Below, in pieces: positions 24,146-33,097 of a DNA stretch of 60,243 bases. The translations under genes and the position numbers were made by a program. How positions within the stretch are numbered: the stretch's first letter is position 1; the number at the start of each line of letters is the position of its first letter. Below the pieces are notes generated by a model. It was given only the letters and a program-made list of their open reading frames with translations. It was not told the origin of the DNA and searched no databases. Source of the DNA: SIG440 sp045631525 (GTDB lineage Bacteria; Bacillota; Clostridia; Monoglobales; Monoglobaceae); contig JAZQUY010000038.1 in assembly GCA_045631525.1 (NCBI GenBank), positions 1-60,243 on the forward strand, in the 5' to 3' direction.

Positions 24146-24290
24146 GCGAACAATAAGTTTGTTCTTCCGAGCGGCACAGTCTGAAGATGTGCCAAGCTCT
24201 ACACACCGCTGAACCCTGATGCAGCGGAATGGGGGTGCAAGGGGCACTCCCCTTGATAAACAGTAAGGTCACCTTAGCATTAAAAAAGTA

Positions 24291-24319
24291 TTGTATTTCA
24301 CTTTACTTTGTGATATACT
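24291..24319 (+). promoter_or_regulatory. Promoter of structured RNA copy 1
   Basis: TTGTAT (24291-24296) and TATACT (24314-24319), 17-bp spacer ending GTGA. The start site would fall at the first bases of helix P1. Confidence 0.7.
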
Positions 24320-24324
24320 AATAC

Positions 24325-24492
24325 TTGCGATAAAACATCTTAATAAAAACTACCAAATCGGGTGACCCTATTGTAAAAAGCGGTCCTCTGATTTTATCAT
24401 GCTCGATTTGGTGAAAATGGTGTTTTATCGCAATTAAACCCATCAGAGTGATACGTTTTTTGGATGTGTCGCTTTGGCGGCACATCTTTTTT
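24325..24492 (+). ncRNA. Structured pseudoknotted leader RNA, family copy 1
   Basis: P1 is a perfect 13-bp helix (24325-24337/24421-24433). P2 is 9 bp (24352-24360/24404-24412). P3 is GACC/GGTC with loop motif ATTGTAAAAA (24370-24379). Pseudoknot CTCTGAT (24386-24392) pairs with ATCAGAG (24442-24448), 3' of P1. Then ATACGTTTTTTGG and a terminator (24463-24492, GATGTG.CGC stem, T6) follow. The ribosome binding site of the small acidic gene starts 8 nt past the terminator, so read-through would be needed for expression. Same architecture as copies 2 and 3; class not recognised. Confidence 0.8.
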
Positions 24493-24512
24493 ATTTGCGA
24501 AGGAGAAAAATT

Positions 24513-24698
24513 ATGCCCGACTATAAGAAACTTTACCACTTTCTGTTTAACGAGATTTCTGACACCATAGAATTTCTTCAACAAGCACAGCAGGACGCAG
24601 AAGAAATGTATCTTGATATGTGCGAAGAGGAATTTCCAAACGAAGAAGATCTTGAGTTTTTCGATGAGGACATCAGAGAAGAATTTGAAAAAGATTAA
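24513..24698 (+). CDS. Small acidic helical protein (paralogue of the 36098 gene)
   Basis: 61 residues from ATG 24513, with GAAGGAG upstream. MPDYKKLYHFLFNEISDTIE and FLQQAQQDAEEMYL form a helical, probably coiled-coil segment, followed by a very acidic tail (CEEEFPNEEDLEFFDEDIRE). It is clearly homologous over 40 residues to the 46-aa protein at 36098-36238. Both are preceded by members of the same structured RNA family. No known function, no membrane segment. Confidence 0.85.
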   Translation: MPDYKKLYHFLFNEISDTIEFLQQAQQDAEEMYLDMCEEEFPNEEDLEFFDEDIREEFEKD

Positions 24699-24724
24699 TT
24701 TTCAACACAAGTGCGTTCATTATA

Positions 24725-24756
24725 CAAAAAACGGTTGCTCTCGCAACCGTTTTTTC
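24725..24756. terminator. Bidirectional terminator
   Basis: AAAAAACGGTTGC and GCAACCGTTTTTT, 13-bp stem with short loop. It serves the converging small acidic gene and gltA. Confidence 0.9.
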
Positions 24757-24759
24757 TTT

Positions 24760-26115
24760 TTATCTTTCATCAATTTTTGTATATTCTCGTCTTCTCGCAA
24801 GACTCTTGTATGCGGGGCGGATAATTTTCCCGCCGGTGAGCACTTCCTCCATTCGATGAGCACACCAGCCAACAATTCTTGCCATTGCAAAAATCGGAGT
24901 GTAAAGCTCTTCAGGTATGCCAAGCATCTGATAAATAAACCCTGAATAAAGGTCAACGTTTGCCGGCATAGGCGCAGTAATGCCCTTCAAATCAGCAAAA
25001 ACCTTGGGTGCAAGCCTTTCAATAGCCGCATAAAGCTGGAATTCTTTTTCGGCATCAGGTCCGATTTCCTCTGAAAGTTCTTTTGCACACTGCTTCAAAA
25101 TCACTGCACGGGGGTCAGAAAGTGTATAAATGGCATGACCTATACCATAGATAAGACCGCTGCCGTCCCCTGCTTCCTTGCGGACAATCTTGCAAAGGTA
25201 ATCATATACAGCCTCGTCCGACCAATCCTTGAGGTTTTCTTTCATTTCCGCCATTTGGGCAAGGGTCTTCTGGTTTGCACCACCGTGCTTTGGACCTTTC
25301 AGCGAGCCAATTGCCGCCGCAACAGCGGAATAAGTATCAGTATTACTTGAAGACAAAACTCTGATTGAAAAAGCCGAGTTATTACCGCCGCCGTGCTCTG
25401 CATGGAGCATAAGAGCAAGGTCCAGCACCTTTGCTTCGGTTTCGGTAAATTTGTGATTTGGCCTTATCATATAAAGGAAGTTTTCCGCAATAGAAAGCTC
25501 AGGCTTGGGGTTATGTAGCACAAGGCTTTTCCCATCAAAATAATGCCTCTTTGTTGCATAAGCATAAGCAATAAGCGTCGGAAATCTTGAAATAAGTTCA
25601 AGGCTCTGTCTGAAAAGCGCTTCTGTTGAAATGTTGTCAGGGTCCTCATCATAGGAATAAAGCGCCAGCACCGACCTTGCTAATTTATTCATAATATTTT
25701 TGCTGGGGGCTTTGAGAATCATATCCTCGGCAAAGTTGGGTGGCAATGTGCGACGCTTTGCAAGGCTTGCAGAGAAGATTTCAAGCTCTTCTTTCTTCGG
25801 AAGATGGCCAAAAAGCAAAAGAAAAACCACTTCCTCATAGCCAAACCGTCCTTCCTTCTGGCAATTTTCAACAATATCGCCGATTGAAATACCACGATAA
25901 CGGAGCGTTCCCTCAATGGGGGCCTTGTTACCTTCATCGAGCACATATCCGTGAACCTCGCCGATAGCGGTAAGTCCCGCAAGAACACCTGTTCCGTCAG
26001 GATTCCTAAGGCCTCGCTTCACGCCATATTCAGTATAATAATGGCTTGGGATGCCGTTGAAGCTTTTATGCTGTTCAAGAACATCCTCTATATATCTGTC
26101 AAAATCTTTTTTCAT
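24760..26115 (-). CDS. gltA: Citrate synthase
   Basis: 451 residues. Condenses acetyl-CoA and oxaloacetate to citrate. Catalytic regions are visible: LDLALMLHAEHGGGNNSAF (first His), YGIGHAIYTLSDPRA (GxGHxxY, second His) and PANVDLYSGFIYQMLGIP (Asp). The substrate loop GTLRYRGISI is also present. Slightly longer than the common form and with an N-terminal extension typical of clostridial citrate synthases. Methylcitrate activity cannot be excluded. Third gene after alaS and the HIT gene. Confidence 0.95.
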   Translation of the reverse strand: MKKDFDRYIEDVLEQHKSFNGIPSHYYTEYGVKRGLRNPDGTGVLAGLTAIGEVHGYVLDEGNKAPIEGTLRYRGISIGDIVENCQKEGRFGYEEVVFLLLFGHLPKKEELEIFSASLAKRRTLPPNFAEDMILKAPSKNIMNKLARSVLALYSYDEDPDNISTEALFRQSLELISRFPTLIAYAYATKRHYFDGKSLVLHNPKPELSIAENFLYMIRPNHKFTETEAKVLDLALMLHAEHGGGNNSAFSIRVLSSSNTDTYSAVAAAIGSLKGPKHGGANQKTLAQMAEMKENLKDWSDEAVYDYLCKIVRKEAGDGSGLIYGIGHAIYTLSDPRAVILKQCAKELSEEIGPDAEKEFQLYAAIERLAPKVFADLKGITAPMPANVDLYSGFIYQMLGIPEELYTPIFAMARIVGWCAHRMEEVLTGGKIIRPAYKSLARRREYTKIDER

Positions 26116-26157
26116 TTATGTCTCACGTCCTTCCAATTTTTGAGCCTTAAACATCAA

Positions 26158-26502
26158 TCAGCCCGGAGGCCACCCGAGATTTCTTCCTGCAAGCAAATGG
26201 AAATGTAGGTGCGAAACCGTCTGCCCGCCGTCTTCACCGCAGTTATTCACCACGCGAAAGCCTTTGTCACTGAAGCCCAAATCTTTGGCAATCTTCGCCG
26301 CGACTTCAAAAATCTTCCCAATAACCGCAGAATTTTCTGCTGTTATTTCGTTTGCTGATTTGATATGTTCTTTTGGAATTATAACAATATGCTGTGGCGC
26401 CTGGGGGTCAATATCCCGAAACGCCAGAACAAATTCATCTTCATATACTTTGGTGGACGGAATTTGTCCGTCTATTATTTTACAAAAAAGACAATCTGTC
26501 AT
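26158..26502 (-). CDS. HIT family nucleotide-binding protein
   Basis: 114 residues. Histidine triad near the C-terminus (TVSHLHFHLLAGRNLGWPPG, HxHxHxx), N-terminal CLFCKIIDGQIPSTKVYEDE and FRDIDPQAPQHIVIIPKEHI. Hydrolyses or transfers nucleoside phosphates such as AMP-lysine, the Hint group. Lies 13 bp after alaS, which fits clearing of aminoacyl-adenylates. Confidence 0.95.
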   Translation of the reverse strand: MTDCLFCKIIDGQIPSTKVYEDEFVLAFRDIDPQAPQHIVIIPKEHIKSANEITAENSAVIGKIFEVAAKIAKDLGFSDKGFRVVNNCGEDGGQTVSHLHFHLLAGRNLGWPPG

Positions 26503-26515
26503 TTTGTTTTCCTCC

Positions 26516-29134
26516 TTAAATCCAGGTTTTTACCACTGCAAGTGCTTCTTCAATCTTTGACGCATCCTTGCCGCCTGCCTGAGCACTGTCTGGCTTTCCG
26601 CCGCCACCGCCTCCGCAAATCTTTGCTACCTCGCGGATTATGTTTCCTGCGTGTGCGCCCAACTTCACAGCATCGGGTGTAGCCATAGCCACAATGTTCA
26701 CCTTGCCGTCAGCCGCAGACGCCAGAACAATCACAGCACATCCTGCCTTTTCCTTGAGATTATCGCCTGCCGTGCGGAGAGCATTCATATCAAGTCCGTC
26801 GCCAAGACGTTTGGTGATAACCTTTATGCCTTTAATCTCTTCGGCACCGCCAAGAAGGTCATCAAGACCGCTGTTTGCCATTTTTGCCTTTATACTTTCA
26901 AGCTCACGCTTTAAGCTCTTGTTTTCGTCAATTACAGCCTGAGCCTTTGCCAAAACATCGTGGACTCCGCCCTTAATAATATCTGCAACCTTTACAATTG
27001 TTTCTTTCGCATCAATCAGCTGTTCATAAACACCAATGCCAGTCACCGCTTCGATTCTTCTTACGCCCGCAGCAACACCGCTTTCAGAAATGATTTTGAA
27101 AAGGCCTGCCTCGGCAGTATTCCTAAGATGTGTTCCGCCACAGAACTCAATTGAATAGTCGCCCATGGAAACAACCCTTACAGTATCGCCGTATTTTTCG
27201 CCGAACTGTGCTGTTGCACCAAGCTTTTTCGCTTCATCAATAGCAAGCTCCTCAACTGTTATTGGCATTGCCTCAAGAATTGCTTCATTAACCTTTTCTT
27301 CAACGGCTTTGATTTCGTCCATTGTCATTGCTTCAAAGTGTGAAAAGTCAAAGCGGAGACGCTTTGCCGTCACCTCAGAGCCAGCTTGAGCCACGTGTGT
27401 TCCGAGGACCTCTTTCAGTGCCTTATGGAGAAGATGCGTGGTTGAATGGTTTCGACAAATTGCAGCGCGGTTCTTTTTGCAAACCGAAAGGGTTGCCACA
27501 TCACCCTTTGATATTGAGCCTTCCTCAACCTTTACAATGTGGAAATAAACCCCGTCACCATTTTTCTTTGTATCAACAACCTTTGCTCTTCCGTTTGCTG
27601 TTTCGATGTATCCAATATCGCCTGCCTGTCCGCCCATTTCAGCGTAGAAAGGCGATTTCTTCACAACAATAATACCCTCATCACCTGCACCGATGGCGTC
27701 AACCTCCACACCGCCTGAAACAATGCCAAGAACTTTGCTTGCTGCAGTTAAAAACTCATATCCCACAAAGTTTGTAGCCTCTGCCTTTATGTTTACCGCA
27801 CTGTCATCATCCCAGCTGGAGCCGTCCTTGCGGTTCTTTCTTGCAGTCTCTTTCTGTGTTTTGAGAGCCGCATCAAAGCCCTCGCGGTCAACGGTTATTC
27901 CCTGCTCCTCACAGATTTCAACCGTCAAATCAATGGGGAAACCATAGGTGTCGTTGAGTTTGAATGCATCTTCGCCAGCAAGAACTGTCTTGCCGTTTTT
28001 CTTTGTTTCTTCAATATATGTGTTAAGAATTGAAAGTCCATCCTCAATGGTTTTTGAGAACTTTTCTTCTTCAATCTTTACAACTTTTTTGATATAATCA
28101 CGCTTTTCGTCAAGCTCGGGGTATGCACTCTTTGACTCATCAATAACAGTGTCTGCAACAGTGTAAAGGAATTCACCCTTGATTCCAAGGAGTCTTCCAT
28201 GACGAGCAGCACGGCGGAGAAGACGTCTTAAAACATAACCGCGTCCCTCGTTTGACGGAATAACACCATCAGAAACCATCATAACTGTGCTTCTTATGTG
28301 GTCGGTGATAACACGGAGTGAAACGTCCGTCTTTTCATCATCCTTATACTCTACACCCGCAATGCGGCAGATGTGTTTCATTGTGCTTTGAACGGTGTCG
28401 ACCTCAAAGAGATTTCCAACACCCTGCATAATGCAAGCCAGACGCTCGAGACCCATAACTGTGTCAATGTTGGGATTTGCCAAACGGTTATAATTTCCGT
28501 CCTCGTCCTTGTCAAACTGTGTGAACACCAAATTCCACACTTCCATAAAGCGGTCACAGTCACAACCAAGCTTGCAGTCAGGCTTTCCGCAGCCCCAGTC
28601 AGCACCGCGGTCAACGTGAATTTCAGAACAGGGACCGCAAGGACCTGTGCCGTGTTCCCAGAAGTTGTCTTCCTTGCCCATTTTCACAACTCTTTCAGGT
28701 GAAACACCGATTTCGTTCACCCAGATATCCCTTGCCTCGTCATCCTCTTCATAAACAGTAATCCAAAGAATATCCTCGGGGATTTCCATAACCTTTGTAA
28801 GAAACTCCCACGCCCAGCTAATTGCTTCACGCTTAAAATAGTCCCCAAACGAGAAGTTCCCAAGCATTTCAAAGAAAGTGCCGTGTCTTGCGGTTTTTCC
28901 CACGCATTCAATATCAGGAGTTCTGATACACTTCTGGCAAGTGGTAACCCTCTTTTTCGGAGGAATTTCCGCACCTGTAAACCACTTTTTCATAGGCGCC
29001 ATACCCGAGTTGATAAGCAGTAAGCTTGCATCGTTTTTCGGCACAAGCGAAAAGCTGTCAAGTCTGAGACAGCCCTTTGACTCAAAAAACGAAAGATATT
29101 TTTCTCTTATTTCATTTAATCCCATTTTTTTCAT
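26516..29134 (-). CDS. alaS: Alanyl-tRNA synthetase
   Basis: 872 residues, full length, all domains present. Class II core with N-terminal NEIREKYLSFFESKGCLRL, TSG-like LLINSGMAPMKKWFTGAE and CQKCIRTPDIECVGKTARH. Editing domain zinc motif RNHSTTHLLHKAL with partner SIEFCGGTHLRNTAEAG. C-terminal DHHA1-type Gly-rich GGGGGGKPDSAQAGG. Charges tRNA-Ala and hydrolyses Ser-tRNA-Ala. No T-box was found in the short leader. Confidence 0.98.
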   Translation of the reverse strand: MKKMGLNEIREKYLSFFESKGCLRLDSFSLVPKNDASLLLINSGMAPMKKWFTGAEIPPKKRVTTCQKCIRTPDIECVGKTARHGTFFEMLGNFSFGDYFKREAISWAWEFLTKVMEIPEDILWITVYEEDDEARDIWVNEIGVSPERVVKMGKEDNFWEHGTGPCGPCSEIHVDRGADWGCGKPDCKLGCDCDRFMEVWNLVFTQFDKDEDGNYNRLANPNIDTVMGLERLACIMQGVGNLFEVDTVQSTMKHICRIAGVEYKDDEKTDVSLRVITDHIRSTVMMVSDGVIPSNEGRGYVLRRLLRRAARHGRLLGIKGEFLYTVADTVIDESKSAYPELDEKRDYIKKVVKIEEEKFSKTIEDGLSILNTYIEETKKNGKTVLAGEDAFKLNDTYGFPIDLTVEICEEQGITVDREGFDAALKTQKETARKNRKDGSSWDDDSAVNIKAEATNFVGYEFLTAASKVLGIVSGGVEVDAIGAGDEGIIVVKKSPFYAEMGGQAGDIGYIETANGRAKVVDTKKNGDGVYFHIVKVEEGSISKGDVATLSVCKKNRAAICRNHSTTHLLHKALKEVLGTHVAQAGSEVTAKRLRFDFSHFEAMTMDEIKAVEEKVNEAILEAMPITVEELAIDEAKKLGATAQFGEKYGDTVRVVSMGDYSIEFCGGTHLRNTAEAGLFKIISESGVAAGVRRIEAVTGIGVYEQLIDAKETIVKVADIIKGGVHDVLAKAQAVIDENKSLKRELESIKAKMANSGLDDLLGGAEEIKGIKVITKRLGDGLDMNALRTAGDNLKEKAGCAVIVLASAADGKVNIVAMATPDAVKLGAHAGNIIREVAKICGGGGGGKPDSAQAGGKDASKIEEALAVVKTWI

Positions 29135-29212
29135 AAGTTTCAGATGCCTTTCTGTTTATAATTTTTCGATGTGCGAAGAAAACATCGCATAATTCATTCA
29201 TTACATCATAGT

Positions 29213-29241
29213 ATTGTACCATTTTTCCCATTATAAGTCAA
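29213..29241 (-). promoter_or_regulatory. Promoter of alaS
   Basis: Minus-strand TTGACT (29236-29241) and TACAAT (29213-29218), 17-bp spacer, about 80 bp before the start codon. Confidence 0.75.
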
Positions 29242-29250
29242 GGGCTATTG

Positions 29251-30369
29251 TCAAGACACCTTTTGCATTCCCGACGAACTGCCTCTTTTTTCAAAAAAAT
29301 CCGCAATGAACATAAAAATCGCCAGCAAAAGCATACAAAGAAGCATCAGAATTATTGATACAAAGAACGTCCCCAAAGGTGAAACCTGGGGGTAATAAGG
29401 CACAAAATCAGGTAAAAACGCACTCTCATCCACGGGAAATAACCCAAGCAATATGCGGATAATAACTGCCGCAAGACCTCCCTGAAGCATCTTCCCCAAA
29501 AGATACGGCATGATTGAAATACCTTTTGGCGCAATTATTGACGAAACCTGAAACACCACCGAAAGCCCTGAAAACGCAAGGAAAAACGAAACCAAAGAAA
29601 GCTTTGCATAGAAATCCATATCGGTGTCACAAAGCAGATTCAGCCCGCCTGTTATTTCAACCAGCGGATAAAGAAACGGCAGATGCCGCCCCTTTGGCAA
29701 AGCGCTTGCCACCACCGCAAAAAATATCACAAATCCACATATTTTGAGAACAGAGAAAACCGAGCTGTCTATTATGCTTCCCAGAGAAAATACTACTTTT
29801 TCTTTTTCCAATGTGCAGTGAGAAGGGAGTATTTTTTTTCTTTCTTCCTTTCCTCTGTAAAGCCTGAACAAAACCCCCACAATGAGAGCTGCAAGAATAT
29901 GAGCTATGTAAAGATACCATCCCAAAGCTTCACTTTTGAGGTATCCGCCGCCGATAACCCCCAAAACAAAAATAGGGCCTGAATTATTGCAAAAAGCCGT
30001 CATTCTTTCTGCCTCACTTTTTGTGCACTGCCCTCTCTCATAAAGGTCCGCCGCAACAACAGCCCCCATAGGATAACCGCTGACAAGGCCGAGGAAAAAG
30101 GCAAGCGCAGAGGCCCCCGGAAGATGAAACAGCGGTCGCATAACTGGGGACAAAAAAACGCTGCAAAGGTGAGAAAACCCCAAAGCTGAAAGAAGTCCGC
30201 TGCATACAAAAAACGGCAAAAACGATGGAATAATGGTGCTTTGGCACAAAGAAAAAGCCTCCTTTGCCGCCCCAAGGCACCTTTCAGGCTCAATAACAAG
30301 AAAGACCGTGAGATAAAGCGTTACTATGGCAAACAAGTATTTGAGAGGTTTGTGAAGAATTTTTTGCAT
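29251..30369 (-). CDS. ylbJ: Sporulation integral membrane protein YlbJ
   Basis: 372 residues from ATG 30369, preceded by AAAGGAG. Polytopic membrane protein with the nucleoside-recognition/gate-type motifs seen in YlbJ: SLCQSTIIPSFLPFFVCSGL, FFLGLVSGYPMGAVVAADLY and AFCNNSGPIFVLGVIGGG. In Bacillus it is made in the mother cell and needed for spore formation. Divergent from yqfC-yqfD, another sporulation pair, with only 96 bp between. Confidence 0.92.
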   Translation of the reverse strand: MQKILHKPLKYLFAIVTLYLTVFLVIEPERCLGAAKEAFSLCQSTIIPSFLPFFVCSGLLSALGFSHLCSVFLSPVMRPLFHLPGASALAFFLGLVSGYPMGAVVAADLYERGQCTKSEAERMTAFCNNSGPIFVLGVIGGGYLKSEALGWYLYIAHILAALIVGVLFRLYRGKEERKKILPSHCTLEKEKVVFSLGSIIDSSVFSVLKICGFVIFFAVVASALPKGRHLPFLYPLVEITGGLNLLCDTDMDFYAKLSLVSFFLAFSGLSVVFQVSSIIAPKGISIMPYLLGKMLQGGLAAVIIRILLGLFPVDESAFLPDFVPYYPQVSPLGTFFVSIILMLLCMLLLAIFMFIADFFEKRGSSSGMQKVS

Positions 30370-30465
30370 GAGGACTATGCTCCTTTCTTCTAATATATTA
30401 TTCATCAATATGTCTCTTTAGGCATAAACTTTAAAAACGGAAATTTGGCTTTTGAGGTGACAATA

Positions 30466-30768
30466 TTGAAAAAAAGAAAACAGCGGGAAGAAACAAAACC
30501 TACCTTCAAAGAAAGGGTGGCCGACGGCTTTGACGCATCAAAGGAAATCATTCTGGATGTCCCGAAAATTGTATTCATAGGAAACCGTGAGGCAGTCATT
30601 GAAAACTATAAAAGCATAACCGATTATACTGAGGCCCTTATCATCCTTGACGCCGAGCCTTTTCCCCTGAAGTTTTCGGGGAAGAGTCTTGAAATAAAAA
30701 GCATCAGCCGTGAAATGCTTTTTGTTTCGGGTGAAATCGAAAAAATGGAGTTTTTGAGGGAGGGCTGA
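30466..30768 (+). CDS. yqfC: Sporulation protein YqfC
   Basis: 100 residues from TTG 30466, preceded by TGAGGTGA. The alternative TTG at 30445 lacks a ribosome binding site. YqfC-like beta-rich phrases include EIILDVPKIVFIGNREAVIE and LEIKSISREMLFVSGEIEKM. YqfC and YqfD are a conserved mother-cell (SigE-type) pair of sporulation; the next gene is yqfD, 7 bp away. Confidence 0.9.
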   Translation: MKKRKQREETKPTFKERVADGFDASKEIILDVPKIVFIGNREAVIENYKSITDYTEALIILDAEPFPLKFSGKSLEIKSISREMLFVSGEIEKMEFLREG

Positions 30769-30775
30769 TTTCTTT

Positions 30776-31993
30776 ATGTCCATTGAAAAAATAATCGGTT
30801 TTTTGCGTGGCTATGTGGAAATTTATGCAGACGGGCTTTTCACCGAAAGATTTTTGAACGTCTGTATGCGGCGGGAAATTTATCTGTGGGACATAAAGCG
30901 TCGCGGAAAACACAGAATTTCAGCCTGCATAAGCATACGGGGATTCAAACTTCTTCGTCCCATCGCAAAAAAGACACGGACCTCGGTGAAAATCACCAAA
31001 CGCCATGGTCTTCCTTTCATATTCCACCGCTACCGCCACCGCAAAACCGCGGCAATTGGACTTTTTCTGTTTTTGGCTGTACTGTGGTATTTGTCGTCAC
31101 ATATTATGGGTATCAGCATTTCAGGAAACACCCGAATTCCCACAGAAGAAATTGAAAAAAATCTTAAGAGCTTTGGAATACATTACGGCGCATCGGTTAA
31201 AAAAATTGACAGTGAGATGGTGAAAAATCAAATGATGATAAGCCTTGATGACCTTTCGTGGATTGGGGTCAGCATAAAAGGCTCACGGGCTTATATCGAA
31301 GTGAAAGAACGGCTTGACACAAAACGGCTTGATGATACCGACATTCCCTGTGATATAGTGGCAGACAAGGACGGAACGATTGTTCTTCTTGAAGTAAAAA
31401 ACGGTCAGACAATGGTGAAAGTCAATCAATTCGTGACGAAAGGTGACCTTTTGGTAAGCGGGCTTATGGACAGCGAAAAGGTGGGGATGCGTTATGTCCA
31501 TTCTTTTGGCGAAATTTTTGCACAGACTTCTTACAAAAAAAGTGGAGAATATTCCCTTGACTTTATAGAAAAAATATATTCAGGAAAAACAAAAAACCGC
31601 TATACTCTTTCACTCCTTGGGAAAAGATTTTCCCTTTTTAATAAAAAAAAGAGCCCTTTCCCTCACTATGATAAGGAAGAAACTTTGACCGAATACACAT
31701 CTCCCCTCACCTTTTTGCCCTCAGCATTTGTGAAGACCGAAACCTTTGCCCAGTACACCCCAAAAAAACGGGAGCGGACACAGGATGAAACCATCGCCTT
31801 TGCAGAAAAAGAGCTTTTTTCTCTCCTTGATGCCGAAGTCCCCAAAGATACCGAGGTTTTGGACAAAAAAATCACTTGGCAGGAGGCGGGTGAAAGACGC
31901 ATTTCTGTAACCGCAGAATACCTTTGCCGTGAGGATATTGCAAGGCAAAGAAAGATTGACAAAATCGAGATTTTGGATTATGATAAAGAGTAA
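30776..31993 (+). CDS. yqfD: Sporulation protein YqfD
   Basis: 405 residues. N-terminal region FLRGYVEIYADGLFTERFLN (cysteine-rich part with RRGKHRISACISIRGFKLL), a membrane helix near 95-115 (TAAIGLFLFLAVLWYL), then the FtsQ/POTRA-like part SISGNTRIPTEEIEKNLKSF and a long ectodomain. Matches the stage IV YqfD family. It precedes phoH, the usual clostridial order. Confidence 0.93.
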   Translation: MSIEKIIGFLRGYVEIYADGLFTERFLNVCMRREIYLWDIKRRGKHRISACISIRGFKLLRPIAKKTRTSVKITKRHGLPFIFHRYRHRKTAAIGLFLFLAVLWYLSSHIMGISISGNTRIPTEEIEKNLKSFGIHYGASVKKIDSEMVKNQMMISLDDLSWIGVSIKGSRAYIEVKERLDTKRLDDTDIPCDIVADKDGTIVLLEVKNGQTMVKVNQFVTKGDLLVSGLMDSEKVGMRYVHSFGEIFAQTSYKKSGEYSLDFIEKIYSGKTKNRYTLSLLGKRFSLFNKKKSPFPHYDKEETLTEYTSPLTFLPSAFVKTETFAQYTPKKRERTQDETIAFAEKELFSLLDAEVPKDTEVLDKKITWQEAGERRISVTAEYLCREDIARQRKIDKIEILDYDKE

Positions 31994-32068
31994 GAAATTA
32001 TGGCGTTTTAAAAAAGAAAAAGTCTAATCTTTAAGGCAAACATCACAAAAGGAAGGATTCCAGAAAAT

Positions 32069-33097
32069 ATGGAGCGTTATATCGAAGTTGAAAGGATGGA
32101 CCTTTTAATAAACTTATTCGGAAATTTTGACGAAAACATCCGTCTTATTGAAAAAACCTATGACGTAGCGGTGATAAACCGCGGTTCAAATATAAAAATA
32201 GGCGGCGAGCCATCAGCAGTTGATGCCGCAAGCCGCACAATCAACAGTCTTCTTGCTATGGCACACGACGGAACACCCATTGGCGAGCAGGAGGTCCGTT
32301 ATGTTATGTCCCAGATTGATGAAGGCAACGAAAAAGAGCTTGAAACTTTGGGTCAGGACTGTGTTTGCATAACATCACGGGGAACTCCAATCCGTGCCAA
32401 AACTTTGGGGCAGAAAAGCTATATAAATGCTATTGAAAAAAATTCCATTGTCTTTGGCATCGGTCCTGCTGGTACAGGAAAGACCTACCTTGCGGTAGCT
32501 ATGGCAGTGAAAGCTTTCAAGAACAAAGAGGTAAACAAAATAATCCTCACCCGCCCCGCTGTTGAAGCAGGGGAGTCCCTTGGCTTTCTCCCCGGTGATA
32601 TGCAGGAAAAGGTTGACCCATACCTCCGTCCCCTTTATGACGCACTTGGAGATATGCTTGGCGGAGAAACCTTTCACAAAAATGTGGAGCGCGGACTCAT
32701 TGAGGTTGCTCCCCTTGCCTATATGCGAGGAAGAACTTTGGATGATGCCTTTATCATTCTCGACGAAGCGCAAAACACCACCCCCGAACAGATGAAAATG
32801 TTCCTTACACGTATGGGCTTTTCATCAAAGATTGTGGTCACCGGTGACGTCACCCAGATAGACCTGCCCCGTGACAAAAAGTCAGGTCTTCGGGATGCAG
32901 AAATGGTGCTTAAAGGCGTTGAGGGAATTGAATTTATGTACCTCAGCGAAATGGACGTTGTAAGACATCCACTTGTTCAGAAGATTGTAAAAGCATACGA
33001 AAGAAAAACCATTGAGCGTGAAAAAGCTCAAAGAAATAACGGAAGAGGCAGAAAAAACTATGAAAGTAGCCATCAGAAACAACCAAAAGAAATTTAA
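32069..33097 (+). CDS. phoH: PhoH family ATPase
   Basis: 342 residues. P-loop FGIGPAGTGKTYLAVAMAV near 130, DAFIILDEAQNTTPEQMKMF (Walker B, DEAQNT) and FSSKIVVTGDVTQIDLPRDK are hallmarks of PhoH/PhoL. Predicted RNA-associated ATPase linked to YbeY and ribosome or RNA quality control. The C-terminus overlaps the ybeY start by 38 bp. Confidence 0.95.
   Translation: MERYIEVERMDLLINLFGNFDENIRLIEKTYDVAVINRGSNIKIGGEPSAVDAASRTINSLLAMAHDGTPIGEQEVRYVMSQIDEGNEKELETLGQDCVCITSRGTPIRAKTLGQKSYINAIEKNSIVFGIGPAGTGKTYLAVAMAVKAFKNKEVNKIILTRPAVEAGESLGFLPGDMQEKVDPYLRPLYDALGDMLGGETFHKNVERGLIEVAPLAYMRGRTLDDAFIILDEAQNTTPEQMKMFLTRMGFSSKIVVTGDVTQIDLPRDKKSGLRDAEMVLKGVEGIEFMYLSEMDVVRHPLVQKIVKAYERKTIEREKAQRNNGRGRKNYESSHQKQPKEI

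Larger units (their letters stand above)
23442..24290. other. Gene-poor 0.85-kb stretch with paired hairpins
   Basis: No convincing gene; frames on both strands lack ribosome binding sites and family features. It contains hairpin TTGCGGA/TCCGCAA near 23505-23521, two copies of a 49-bp hairpin element (23540-23588 and 24097-24145), a strong 13-bp hairpin AAATCGGCGGCAC/GTGCCGCCGATTT (23881-23920) followed by T-rich sequence, and C-rich runs (CCCCTTAGACCCCCTGAG). Base composition is richer in GC than typical intergenic DNA here. It may be decayed mobile or repetitive DNA. Confidence 0.5.

Noticed and set aside
23850..24272. 140-codon minus-strand frame in the gene-poor stretch
   Set aside because: No ribosome binding site; it crosses hairpin elements and shows no domain. 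It could be repeat-derived.
29135..29250. T-box leader for alaS
   Set aside because: The leader is under 90 nt and lacks the conserved T-box sequence.
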